Shown one piece after another: positions 54,685 through 63,671 of a DNA stretch of 64,000 bases. Source of the stretch: Sessilibacter corallicola. Its GTDB lineage: Bacteria > Pseudomonadota > Gammaproteobacteria > Pseudomonadales > Cellvibrionaceae. The notes beneath the pieces were generated by a model. It saw nothing but the letters and a program-made list of their open reading frames with translations. It was not told where the DNA came from and did no database searches. The translations under genes and the position numbers were made by a program. The DNA lies in assembly GCF_021290925.1 (NCBI RefSeq), contig NZ_JAJSLX010000001.1, positions 744,001-808,000 on the forward strand, written 5' to 3'. Each line of letters opens with the position of its first letter. The stretch's first letter is position 1.

Positions 54685-57600
54685 TCAAGAACTTTCTATT
54701 AAATCAATTAACCGTAGGTAACGGCCATGATTTACTATACTCGGATCAGCCTCTTCTATAAGATTAAGAACTCTCATTAGATCGTAAGGTAAATTTACAG
54801 TACTGTTTGGAATTACTGCATCAATTAATTTTAATGCGTCACGTGGATACTTCTCTAAAATTTTTTTTGGTTTATCTAGATGGACGAAAGAATAAAGCCA
54901 ATGCACATCGATCTCAATAGGAACTAAAAATTCGTATACCGAAGATAAAACATTTGGAAAGCTGTCTCCAGTATCTTTCAATATAGATATCCACGACTGT
55001 GTAAGACCAGATGTTCGAAATTCAATCTCCTTTGGCCATACGTTATTAATAAACGGAATTACATAATCAATCCAACCAAAATCCTTCTCATTACCGACTC
55101 CGCCAAGAAAAAGCGCTGCATCCCGTCTACCTCTATTATTCATATTTCTTAGACATGCTCTAGCTTCGTTTGAAGAAAGTCCGATCTTATCTTTGTAACG
55201 TACCGCTAAATCTATAATTAAACGGGTAGCTACTTGTATTATGTCTTCCTGCCATTTCCACGAATAAATGACAGGAAATAACTCCAATAACAAAGGCTTG
55301 AGTAACACAAGCAATTCTTCATTAGGCAAATACTGTGAACATAAAAAACCATTCCAAGCTGGTTCAGCGTTTGAATGATTTAACACAAACCATGGCAAGA
55401 TATTTTTTTTGACCCAGACGGGATCTATATTATAAAGCCATTCAATTTGTCGTGTAATCAAAATTACCGCATGGCTACTGCCTTCTCCTGGAGCTTCCAG
55501 TAAGCTTTTATATCGAATTTTAAAAGCTTCAGGAATACCTGAGGATTCCTGAAGCTTTAATGAATTAAGAGTGGAATGCAACGCTCTGGTAACATCGCCA
55601 ATGGGAGCATTTATTGCGTAATTGTAGGTTCGCCTAGAATATTCGATTTCTCCAGGTTTTTGAAACACATGTATCCCACTGTCCGTGACCGAATCGTCAC
55701 CGGAAGTTAAACCTTCAACGAAATGATCAAACACTTTCCAAGCCAATATTTCATCAAATTGATACATTAATAAAAGCTTATCTTTTAACCACCCCCCTAC
55801 CGCGTGGTGCAACTTTTGGATCACGGAATAAGGTAAATGACATAATCTATAAAGAAGTGTTCGAAATAATCTCGAATTTGTATTTTCGGGCCAGTTTCGA
55901 ATTAACGAACGCCAATATTCTTCTGGAAATTCCCCGAGCTTTGCCTGACCTGAAAGTACGGACAGCGCCTTTCTGGGCTTTTCTTTCACCAAACCATCAA
56001 AAGGCTGTTTGTTATAATTACTAAAATGATCTCGCTTCGAAATAGATTCAGCTACTTCTATTACCTCACTGATAGGGACGTCAATTAATTCTTCCGGGCT
56101 TTCATCAGTGTGTATAGATCGGACTCTAGGATTATTCTGAGTCAAAAGGTTTAGAGCCCATTCATCGTACCATTTTGGTAAACTGGAAATCATATCATCA
56201 AGCTGAGTGATATCTTCACTATTAAACTCTCTTCCCTGCAAAACCAACCATTTTATATATCGACAAGAAGTATCAATTTTATTATTCGTGAATTCTTCCT
56301 GAGACCAATCTTCGTTGTTATCAGGACCAAGAAATAAACGTTCTACAATTGTATTTCTATCACTTAAATCGAACTCATCCCAACGATCATTTAACAAAAA
56401 CAATAACTCTCGTTTATTACTCCAATCCCAGAAAGCTTCTTGCGATAAATTCAATATTATTTCAGCCACTTCGTTACTGTTAAATAATTCAGGATGATTC
56501 AGTGCAAACAGCTTAATCTTTGTAAAAAAATATCTCTCGTGCGATCGCCAAGTAAATACGTATCCTTTTAATACATTAGGATAACTCTTCACCATCTGAG
56601 AAAATAACTCAAGAAACCAGCGGAAAAATTCGTTATCCTCATGATTATGACCCTCTACTTCTCGATCACTGTAACAAGTTGGTTCATCTAAGGTAATAGC
56701 ATCACACTCTCTTTTAAGATCGGCAGATCTCTGTAAACTTGCTTCTAGTATCTTAAAAACTAATTCCAAATGTTCAACACCAAAATTCAAATATTTAGAA
56801 TAGGTTTCAGGAAATTTAACTTGCCAATGAATCAACCTCTTATTATTTTCCCACTCACTGATCGGAGGTTTAACTGCATCAAGACCATATGATTTATCTA
56901 CGGATAACATTGGCTCGGCTGCTGATGTAAATTCACGAACAACGCTAGAAGTCCATCCTTCTTCTTTAATTCTAGCCTGTAATAGCCTCCATCTCATATC
57001 ACCTGAAAAGTTTCGACCATCTGACTGATAGTAATGAATTAAACTCCAGGTACGCCGAGCAATTTCATGTAAAGAACCATTTCTGGCTAACTCCAATTCT
57101 ATGCACTTCAAAATTGTAGAATGTAAACCATTCTTTTTCGAAGCCCACCATGCAGTAGTCGGGTTGTTTAAGTGTTTGATAATCCAATCCGTAAGGTGTT
57201 CTAACCGTCTAGGTATTGGCGTATAATTTCCGTATTGCAAATCAGCTAATTGGTGAAAATCAGCTGGATTTTTGTCGCCATATTGCCAACCCAAGATATT
57301 ATTAGGAAATAAATTAGTTTTAAATGGTCTCTCAGGGTCGTCATCCAAGCCATATTCTTCCAATGGGTCATAGGACTCATCTTCTCCTAATTCCCAATTG
57401 CCACTTTCAGAATCAGCAAGTCGACAACGCGCATCAAAAACACACAACCACTCCGGCGAAGGAGAAGGGTCAGCTTTGGCAAATAGGCGTGCTCCAGGAG
57501 TGGACTTGACTAGATGCACAACTTGGCCTCGTTCATGCGGTTCTAGAGCACGAGGCCCTTTCAAGGCTAGATCGATAACACTGTTTCTCCACTGTCTTAG

Positions 57601-58476
57601 GTTATCAGCTCTAACAGCCCAGGCTTCCAATGTTTCCCAAAGGCTTTTGTGGCTCTCACACCCAATGGCGGTTACCCCGCGGTCTCTCCACTTAGCCTCA
57701 ATACTTTCAAGATCTCCACGATCAAAAGCATACAAATTACTTCTGTCAGATTGTCCATCATGATTTAATCCTTGAAGCAAGTATTTTACGGGTGGGTCTT
57801 CAGCTTGATAACCAACCAACACAACCGTATAACGTTCTAATAACGAACGGATAAAATTAGTAGCCCATGCTTCCGATAAGTAAGCACGACCAAAATCGGC
57901 ACTGCTGAGTACGTAGGGATGATGAGAGGCTTGAGGACTTTTTATTCGTCCATGGAGATAGGTAATTCCTGTAATAGGTAAACCAAGATCGATATGCGGA
58001 AATTTGGGCGGTTCATAGATATCAGACTCTTTGAACTCTACTGCTGTTTCAAATAGACGGTCAAAATTGGTCGTTACTATTTGGGGTAAACCATCCTCAT
58101 TCGTGGATATTCTAGCGATAATACTGTGTTCTTTACTTACGTCAGGCGCAGCTTCTTTACTCAATCGTCGAGCAACTTGAGAATTTACATTCTCTCTACC
58201 GTACTCTTGATTGAGCAAATGAAAAATCTGGTCAAGAGCAGTTTTAGGGCGATTTTGGTTGTTTTTTCTATCTTCAACCCAGGGGTGAAATTCTAAATCT
58301 ATAGCTGAACCCTTGGCAGGGTCGTAATAATCTATTACATGCTTGGTCAAGTCATAAAAAGTTGGCATTCCAGCATTAATAGAAACTCCAGCCCCACAGA
58401 GAAAAACGACTCGCCCTTGATCTCTTTTTTCCAGTAACTGATCGGGGATATTAGGGCCATTATGAGTGAAACGCAT
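54685..58476 (-). CDS. Large SIR2-domain protein, probable phage-defence sirtuin
   Basis: 1263 residues from ATG 58476 (AAGG upstream; the frame opens at 58509). The N-terminal 300 residues are a SIR2-like NAD domain: GAGVSINAGMPTF at about 28-40, TTNFD with Asn137, and LHG with His175, the Asn/His pair needed for NAD cleavage in defence sirtuins. The remaining 950 residues are mostly helical with many Trp and no motif I can name; the layout resembles DSR1-type or SIR2-DUF4020 proteins that kill or stall infected cells by NAD loss. It stands alone on the minus strand, beside a cluster of accessory genes. The defence role is inference from architecture. Confidence 0.8.
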   Translation of the reverse strand: MRFTHNGPNIPDQLLEKRDQGRVVFLCGAGVSINAGMPTFYDLTKHVIDYYDPAKGSAIDLEFHPWVEDRKNNQNRPKTALDQIFHLLNQEYGRENVNSQVARRLSKEAAPDVSKEHSIIARISTNEDGLPQIVTTNFDRLFETAVEFKESDIYEPPKFPHIDLGLPITGITYLHGRIKSPQASHHPYVLSSADFGRAYLSEAWATNFIRSLLERYTVVLVGYQAEDPPVKYLLQGLNHDGQSDRSNLYAFDRGDLESIEAKWRDRGVTAIGCESHKSLWETLEAWAVRADNLRQWRNSVIDLALKGPRALEPHERGQVVHLVKSTPGARLFAKADPSPSPEWLCVFDARCRLADSESGNWELGEDESYDPLEEYGLDDDPERPFKTNLFPNNILGWQYGDKNPADFHQLADLQYGNYTPIPRRLEHLTDWIIKHLNNPTTAWWASKKNGLHSTILKCIELELARNGSLHEIARRTWSLIHYYQSDGRNFSGDMRWRLLQARIKEEGWTSSVVREFTSAAEPMLSVDKSYGLDAVKPPISEWENNKRLIHWQVKFPETYSKYLNFGVEHLELVFKILEASLQRSADLKRECDAITLDEPTCYSDREVEGHNHEDNEFFRWFLELFSQMVKSYPNVLKGYVFTWRSHERYFFTKIKLFALNHPELFNSNEVAEIILNLSQEAFWDWSNKRELLFLLNDRWDEFDLSDRNTIVERLFLGPDNNEDWSQEEFTNNKIDTSCRYIKWLVLQGREFNSEDITQLDDMISSLPKWYDEWALNLLTQNNPRVRSIHTDESPEELIDVPISEVIEVAESISKRDHFSNYNKQPFDGLVKEKPRKALSVLSGQAKLGEFPEEYWRSLIRNWPENTNSRLFRTLLYRLCHLPYSVIQKLHHAVGGWLKDKLLLMYQFDEILAWKVFDHFVEGLTSGDDSVTDSGIHVFQKPGEIEYSRRTYNYAINAPIGDVTRALHSTLNSLKLQESSGIPEAFKIRYKSLLEAPGEGSSHAVILITRQIEWLYNIDPVWVKKNILPWFVLNHSNAEPAWNGFLCSQYLPNEELLVLLKPLLLELFPVIYSWKWQEDIIQVATRLIIDLAVRYKDKIGLSSNEARACLRNMNNRGRRDAALFLGGVGNEKDFGWIDYVIPFINNVWPKEIEFRTSGLTQSWISILKDTGDSFPNVLSSVYEFLVPIEIDVHWLYSFVHLDKPKKILEKYPRDALKLIDAVIPNSTVNLPYDLMRVLNLIEEADPSIVNHGRYLRLIDLIESS

Positions 58477-58949
58477 GAATAAATTACCTTGCTCAACAGT
58501 GATGTGCATGTGAATGATTGCACTTAAGAAAGCTCACGCAATTCTTGAGATGTTGCAAACAAAGGTCACCTGGAAGAACATACAGGTCAATTAATTGGTT
58601 TCATTTCTGAAGTAGTAATTTCAGGTCAATTTTTATCCACAAACAAAACAATTAATAAATATAATTGATTTCTAATTTAATAACTTTACCCTCTAGCAAA
58701 CCTAACCATGTCATTTAATTTATCTTAAAAACACAAAAAACGAATTTGCACACATTAAAAATTGAAGGATCAACATAATTTAAAAAAAGAAATTCTCATG
58801 ACAGTTATTGTGCTTCCTTCCCAGTTAGTTTTGAACCAACTTTCTAGTCACATCTTTTAAAAACTTTAAGAGCATCAACAAAATTTATAAATCAGTGAAT
58901 ATCATTTAATGCTTGTCCGATGTACCATCGAATATACGGTATTAAATTC
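58477..58949. other. Divergent gap between the SIR2 and GNAT-like genes
   Basis: 473 very AT-rich bases without a coding frame, holding the two divergent promoters. No palindromic operator was recognised. Confidence 0.35.
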
Positions 58950-59489
58950 ATGAATAAACGAAGAAGAGATCATATTAGAGTAGAAGAAAAATTTAAATCA
59001 ATTAGGAATATTACCTATGATGAGGTAATGTCTGAATTTCCAGGAACAGTCGTAAAGGGAATCGATCTACGTACAGCTCATTTAGCAGATTCTTGGTCAT
59101 CAATCCGAATACCCTCTGCTAGACTCAATCGCAGTAGTTGGGAATGGGTAAAGGAGTATCCTTACTATCAAAATCGACCTAATAGATTTGAAATTTCATT
59201 ATGGAGAGACAATATACTTTGCGCACTTTGCTACGGACAGACTTCTGTTTCTGGAACAAGGGTTAGAATGAATCTGATAGAATCAACACCGATACGCCCC
59301 AGCCCTTTACGATCTAGAGCCTTGCCAATTATAGCGTTTTCAGCAGCCGTTTTTGCAGATATAGTGGGAGCAGATGAATTATGGGTGTTAGACCCAGATC
59401 CCAAACTCGAGGGTCTTTACATAAAAGAAGGTTTTAGTTCCAGGGCAACGTACCATGGTAAAAGAGTTGGCCAAAGGAGAATCTTATGA
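58950..59489 (+). CDS. GNAT-like protein of unknown substrate
   Basis: 179 residues from ATG 58950 (the frame opens at 58920). The C-terminal half has the look of a GNAT fold: a strand (EISLWRDNILCALCYGQ), RVRMNLIEST, a helix (AFSAAVFADIVGADELWVLDP), and PKLEGLYIKEGFSS, the usual late Y-x-x-x-GF motif. The acetyl-CoA loop (R/QxxGxG/A) is not obvious, so activity is doubtful. Its stop overlaps the start of the next small gene (ATGA), a toxin-antitoxin-like arrangement that is not proof of one. Confidence 0.6.
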   Translation: MNKRRRDHIRVEEKFKSIRNITYDEVMSEFPGTVVKGIDLRTAHLADSWSSIRIPSARLNRSSWEWVKEYPYYQNRPNRFEISLWRDNILCALCYGQTSVSGTRVRMNLIESTPIRPSPLRSRALPIIAFSAAVFADIVGADELWVLDPDPKLEGLYIKEGFSSRATYHGKRVGQRRIL

Positions 59490-59671
59490 TACCCGACCCA
59501 AATAGCAAGGAAGGAAAAGAAGAAATAGCTCGAAGAGTTCAGAAGCGAAAAAGTGAACTTGAAGATGTGAAAAAACGAGCACAAAATACTCCAGATGATG
59601 AACCCTCAGGTAAATTAACATCACCATCTGAAATTGATCGTATGAGAGATAGAAAAAATGAAGATATATAA
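59486..59671 (+). CDS. Small charged protein carrying the duplicated C-terminal module (copy A)
   Basis: 61 residues, translationally coupled to the GNAT-like gene by an ATGA overlap. A short N-terminal part (18 residues) precedes a 43-residue module QKRKSELEDVKKRA...EPSGKLTSPSEIDRMRDRK that occurs again at 60869-61000 at the end of a different protein. Highly charged, probably helical. No known family recognised. Confidence 0.65.
   Translation: MIPDPNSKEGKEEIARRVQKRKSELEDVKKRAQNTPDDEPSGKLTSPSEIDRMRDRKNEDI
59540..59671 (+). repeat. 132-bp coding repeat, copy A
   Basis: Aligns without gaps to 60869-61000: 44 codons including the stop, most differences at third positions. See the small protein entries. 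Confidence 0.85.
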
Positions 59672-59789
59672 AAGTACTATCAATGAGAACAAGATTAAAT
59701 CCCAGATAAAAAACAATTCCAAAAAAATAAAATTCAATGCAAAGAAAATTGAAAAGGCACTATCTAAAAGCAATAAGGGAAACTCCTGA
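59658..59789 (+). CDS. Putative 43-residue lysine-rich protein
   Basis: ATG 59658 overlaps the end of the preceding gene by 14 bases in another frame; a 43-codon frame ends in TGA at 59789. The product is extremely basic (about 14 Lys: KSQIKNNSKKIKFNAKKIEK). Coupling by overlap supports translation, but A-rich DNA gives Lys-rich frames by chance, so confidence is low. Confidence 0.35.
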   Translation: MKIYKSTINENKIKSQIKNNSKKIKFNAKKIEKALSKSNKGNS

Positions 59790-59809
59790 AAAAACACACT
59801 TCAACATCT

Positions 59810-60541
59810 ATGATCTTCAAAAGCACCCTAATTTGCATTACTTTATCAGGGTGCTTAATTCACCAGATTAATAACTCCAAATTCCCAATCACATGGAATA
59901 CTGGGTTTACTATGGTAGATTTACTGGAATCCAGCGACAACTTTGTTTTAACGTCAAAGGCTGATTTAGCTCAACTTATAAATGCCTCTTGGTACGCTGA
60001 ATTTGACGTGATTAACACTCGCTCTGGTAAGTCATCTTTTAATACTTGCCAAAATTTATTTGACGAATCTTTATCCAACACCCGTACTCAGCAAGATTCG
60101 GCTTATGGCGCTTACCTAGAATTTAAAACTATGTGTGCGGCAACTAAAATATTGATAAATTCTAGGGCATCAAAAGCCAGTTATATTCCTCCGACGGTAT
60201 TCACCGAAAATACACCTAATATTTTTCCCAAAAATCTTGCGGTTCAAACCTCTACGTTAGAATCAAAGCGTCTCCTCAAGGATTCTGAGATTATTAGTTG
60301 GAGCGACGCAACACCAATAACCAGCTATAAGCGTTTATCGAACGAAAAAGCGGTTTATTTTAATGACGGCGTAATTCAAGAATTAGAAGTTGTTGGAACT
60401 GGTGATGTTAACGGTGATTCCATTGAGGATTTACTGATTGTTACACGTGATTCTTTAAACGATGGCAACTATTTTAACATGCGATTATTTATTTTATCCG
60501 TCGACCAATATGGAAATTGGTCACTCATTAAAGAGCTATAA
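59810..60541 (+). CDS. Lipoprotein with a C-terminal Asp-rich (FG-GAP-like) loop
   Basis: 243 residues with a short signal and lipobox LSGC (Cys15). The C-terminal third contains GTGDVNGDSIEDLLIVTRD, an Asp-rich calcium-loop type of segment as in FG-GAP/VCBS proteins. The middle is not recognised. The last 78 codons plus stop are duplicated at 62161-62397. Follows the GNAT-like/small-protein genes by 20-140 bases on the same strand and may share their transcript. Confidence 0.65.
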   Translation: MIFKSTLICITLSGCLIHQINNSKFPITWNTGFTMVDLLESSDNFVLTSKADLAQLINASWYAEFDVINTRSGKSSFNTCQNLFDESLSNTRTQQDSAYGAYLEFKTMCAATKILINSRASKASYIPPTVFTENTPNIFPKNLAVQTSTLESKRLLKDSEIISWSDATPITSYKRLSNEKAVYFNDGVIQELEVVGTGDVNGDSIEDLLIVTRDSLNDGNYFNMRLFILSVDQYGNWSLIKEL

Positions 60542-60676
60542 CTATACTGCATTCCTAATAATATCCAATTTATTCATTTGTGAATTAGATATTACCTTGT
60601 TAATTTTTTATACCATTAAATAAATTTAAAGAATTCTTAAACAACCTAGAAAAAAATCAGTCAAAGAGATCGCATA

Positions 60677-61000
60677 ATGCATCTAAGTAACAATATGGCC
60701 CCGGTTATTATTCAAGCAATACAAGACGCTATTAAGTTTAATCAAGATTTATTAAATAGCGAAACATTAAAAAATATTGAAGAACATGAAGAATACCTAA
60801 TGACTTTAGGATATCTGTTAACACATATTCAAGACGAATATAAAAAACAAATTACGGCTAACATAATCCAGAAACGAAAAAGTGAGCTTGAAGATGTGAA
60901 AAAACGAGCACTGAACGATCCGGATGGTGAACCTTCAGGTAAATTGACGTCACCATCCGACATTGATCGCATAAAAGATAGAAAAATTGAAAATAAATAA
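60677..61000 (+). CDS. Small protein carrying the duplicated C-terminal module (copy B)
   Basis: 107 residues. The N-terminal 64 residues (MAPVIIQAIQDAIKFNQDLL, then LMTLGYLLTHIQDEYKKQ) look like a compact helical domain unlike anything in copy A. The C-terminal 43 residues repeat the copy A module with 60-70 percent identity by eye. This is a module joined to two different heads in the same locus. Family not recognised. Confidence 0.65.
   Translation: MHLSNNMAPVIIQAIQDAIKFNQDLLNSETLKNIEEHEEYLMTLGYLLTHIQDEYKKQITANIIQKRKSELEDVKKRALNDPDGEPSGKLTSPSDIDRIKDRKIENK
60869..61000 (+). repeat. 132-bp coding repeat, copy B
   Basis: Gap-free partner of 59540-59671 in the same reading phase. Confidence 0.85.
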
Positions 61001-61007
61001 AACTGTT

Positions 61008-61940
61008 TTAAGCCAATCTTATTACTTGTCGTGGTATTTTATTCGATTTCTCTGACATTAAAAGCAATATACTGATCAAGAATATAACGGCTAATGACGC
61101 TCCACGAGCACTCAGTTCTGGAACAGCTACTGGTTCTACTTCGTCACCAAATGCAAAACCAGAGAAAAATACCCAAGAATCTCCATCATCATTAACAGCA
61201 TCAGCGATCGAAAACTCAGCGGTATGGACACCGGCTTCCAATCCACTAATATTAAAGGTAATTACTTCGGTTATTCCATTAGCTTCTGTTATTGCAGATA
61301 GACCTTCGTCTCGATCATTAGGAAGAAATAAATCTATATTTCTTGTCCTATTAATAGAGGCAACTGAAATTGTATCCCCACCCGGTAAAAAAGCCTGATC
61401 TACTCCATCAATGGAGAACGAAAAAATATCATTATTAATAAAACTGGGGAAATCGGGAAGAAAAAATGATGGCGTGTATTCTTCTGACGCGAAAATTACT
61501 TCGAATACTAAATCGCCGCCCACATTGTTATCTAATTGAAAATCAAAAGATAAGGTTGCTGCGTCGAAAGTTGGAGCACCTGCCAAATCGGATAACGATT
61601 CAGAACCAGCGTTGCCAAATTCAGTGGTATTATAATCTCTGAAATTTCCCTCTCGCTCGGCGTCAGAAGCTAACCCGGTTGATAAGACAATTCCTGATCT
61701 AAAGTCATCACTAATCGCTCTATTGCTATCATCAAAAATACCCGCTTGTACGTCTTCACCAATAAAATTGGCATTAAACACTGAAACTCCAGAACCAAAA
61801 ACATTTGATGCGAGAGTATTGGCAGAAACGCTATCTTCAACCTCTAACGAAAAGGAATACACGTCAGATGCCAAAACTAATCCCAGTGCGATATAGATCG
61901 CTTTTTGAGTTTTATCAAATTTCACTAAATTTACTCCCAA
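61008..61940 (-). CDS. Choice-of-anchor-L-type surface protein with C-terminal sorting tail
   Basis: 310 residues with a signal peptide (IYIALGLVLASDVYSF). The core has the patterns of choice-of-anchor L proteins: SNVFGSGVSVFNANFIG near the start, GIVLSTGLASDAE, then VIFASEEYTPSFF and NDIFSFSIDGVDQAF. The C-terminus is a VPEL motif, a hydrophobic helix and a basic end (SEKSNKIPRQ), the tripartite form of PEP-CTERM-like sorting signals. It should be secreted and anchored at the cell surface. It reads against the flanking small genes, 7 bases from copy B. Confidence 0.78.
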   Translation of the reverse strand: MGVNLVKFDKTQKAIYIALGLVLASDVYSFSLEVEDSVSANTLASNVFGSGVSVFNANFIGEDVQAGIFDDSNRAISDDFRSGIVLSTGLASDAEREGNFRDYNTTEFGNAGSESLSDLAGAPTFDAATLSFDFQLDNNVGGDLVFEVIFASEEYTPSFFLPDFPSFINNDIFSFSIDGVDQAFLPGGDTISVASINRTRNIDLFLPNDRDEGLSAITEANGITEVITFNISGLEAGVHTAEFSIADAVNDDGDSWVFFSGFAFGDEVEPVAVPELSARGASLAVIFLISILLLMSEKSNKIPRQVIRLA

Positions 61941-62160
61941 TTAGAGTACGTATTAATATAAACCATCCTAATTTTATTCAATGCTGATCGACTCTAAAAC
62001 AAACGAAACAATTGTTCAACGTGTAGGATTTGCAGATAATATTCAATATAACTGAAACAATTACTTGTATTTTTGAGCACTAAAATCAACTTTTGCTTTA
62101 TTTAATACACCAATTTAAATCAATTAATAAATTTATTTGGCACTCTAATCTTTTAGAAAA

Positions 62161-62397
62161 GATACAACACCAATAACCAGCTATCAGCTTTTATCGAACG
62201 AAAAAGCGGTTTATTTTAATGACGGCGTAACTCAAGAATTAGAAGTTGTTGGAACTGGTGATGTTAACGGTGATTCCATTGAGGATTTGCTGATTGTTAC
62301 ACGTGATTCTTTAAACGATGGCAATTATTTTAATATGCGATTATTTATTTTATCCGTCGACCAATACGAAAACTGGTCACTCATTAAAGAACTGTAG
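62161..62397 (+). pseudogene. Duplicated 3' fragment of the lipoprotein gene
   Basis: 237 bases align without gaps to 60305-60541 (about 94 percent identity by my count, 14 differences), including the stop codon position (TAA there, TAG here). Upstream homology stops abruptly at 62161 and no in-frame start precedes it, so it is not expressed as a full protein. Nine of the 14 differences are silent. Confidence 0.85.
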
Positions 62398-62413
62398 CTA
62401 TATTTTATTCCAT

Positions 62414-62445
62414 AAAAAAGCCGAATTTAATTATTCGGCTTTTTT
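62414..62445. terminator. Bidirectional terminator
   Basis: AAAAAAGCCGAAT (62414-62426) pairs with ATTCGGCTTTTTT (62433-62445), loop 6, U-runs on both strands. It closes the duplicated fragment on the plus strand and the membrane protein gene on the minus strand. Confidence 0.88.
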
Positions 62446-62473
62446 GTTTTTTACATGGTGCTTTGGTTTTCAT

Positions 62474-63529
62474 CTAAGCCGCATCTCTACGAATAGCTAA
62501 TGCTGACGGATCGGCTTCTTTCATTGGTCTTTCTTCATCGTCGGTGTCTGAAATACTTCTTACTCGTTCGCGTGCTTTTAACAATCGGTTGATCACATCA
62601 AACCAAAATGGTGAGCCCAACGACAGAGCGATGGCGGTGATTAACCAGCCGAGAATATTCTTTATTAACAACCACGGGGAGTGTTCGATTAATCCACCAA
62701 AAGAACCGGCTTCTTCGTAGGCTTTTACTAAAGGTGTGGATTCGTTCCAACCAACGATGGGCGGCATATCAACGGACATTTCTCGAGCAAGCTCTTCGCA
62801 GGTTTTTGCCATTGGGTTTTCAGGTTGATCGTTTACGCCTGGAATAACACAATTTATGGTTTGAAAATCTTGGTTTTCCATAATTTGCTTGGCAAACGCT
62901 ACTTGTTGTTCGCGAAGAATGGGGTCTTCTAATAATAAGCGATACATGTCGATGGTGTTAACGTTGATAATGATCGACACCAATAAACCAATGGGCAATA
63001 AAACCCACGTTTGAATTTTGCGTTTAAACCAATCGCGGCAACGTTCACCGGCATCTCTAAACCAGCATTCTAAATACTGCTCAAATACTTTTGGGTTGTC
63101 GTTGGATTGTTGCCAATAACTGTAAATTTGTTGTTGCCAAGATTTATCGAGGTACGCCAATCGATCCTCGTCTGTACATTCAAGCCCGGCTTTTTCTCGT
63201 AATAACTCGCAGATTTTTTTCGGGCTTTTTCTGTTTTTTAAATACTCGCCTTCTAAATAACAATCGAGTAACACGTAAACGAATGTGTCTTCGGGAATAC
63301 GAGAAGGATTGCGGCTGGTTTTTACTTTTAACCCCTCGATACGTGGATGGCTGAGCATTTTTTTGCACATACCACTTTCGGTCATGTTGGTGATAAGCGT
63401 GCACAATGATTTTGCGTGCAGTCCACACCATTGAATGATTAATTCGCTAAAGGCGGTTACCGTAAGGCTCAGGGTGAAATAGATGGTGACGATGCCAATA
63501 AAGGCATCGAGCATGGGTAAGGCAGCCAT
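62474..63529 (-). CDS. Three-helix membrane protein of unknown function
   Basis: 351 residues. Helix 1 is near the N-terminus (MLDAFIGIVTIYFTLSLTVTA region), helix 2 around 178-195 (VLLPIGLLVSIIINV) and helix 3 around 295-315 (LGWLITAIALSLGSPFWFDVIN). The motif LGSPFWFD followed by NRLLK recurs in a group of uncharacterised bacterial membrane proteins. No enzymatic motif. Single gene with the terminator at 62414. Confidence 0.7.
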   Translation of the reverse strand: MAALPMLDAFIGIVTIYFTLSLTVTAFSELIIQWCGLHAKSLCTLITNMTESGMCKKMLSHPRIEGLKVKTSRNPSRIPEDTFVYVLLDCYLEGEYLKNRKSPKKICELLREKAGLECTDEDRLAYLDKSWQQQIYSYWQQSNDNPKVFEQYLECWFRDAGERCRDWFKRKIQTWVLLPIGLLVSIIINVNTIDMYRLLLEDPILREQQVAFAKQIMENQDFQTINCVIPGVNDQPENPMAKTCEELAREMSVDMPPIVGWNESTPLVKAYEEAGSFGGLIEHSPWLLIKNILGWLITAIALSLGSPFWFDVINRLLKARERVRSISDTDDEERPMKEADPSALAIRRDAA

Positions 63530-63671
63530 AGTCTTCCCTTGTATTTCTTGCTTCTAAATATGAATCAACTTTCAAGGATAAGCGTATTTGATGTCAATTA
63601 GAACCTTTTAAAGTTCACAAATGGCTGGCATATTCATGGAGCTGGCAGTTTAACTGATAGGGCCTAAATAT

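Noticed and set aside
54685-62473. Integrated prophage or integrative element
   Set aside because: No integrase, recombinase, tRNA target, direct-repeat attachment sites or phage structural genes could be found; only an accessory gene cluster is supported.
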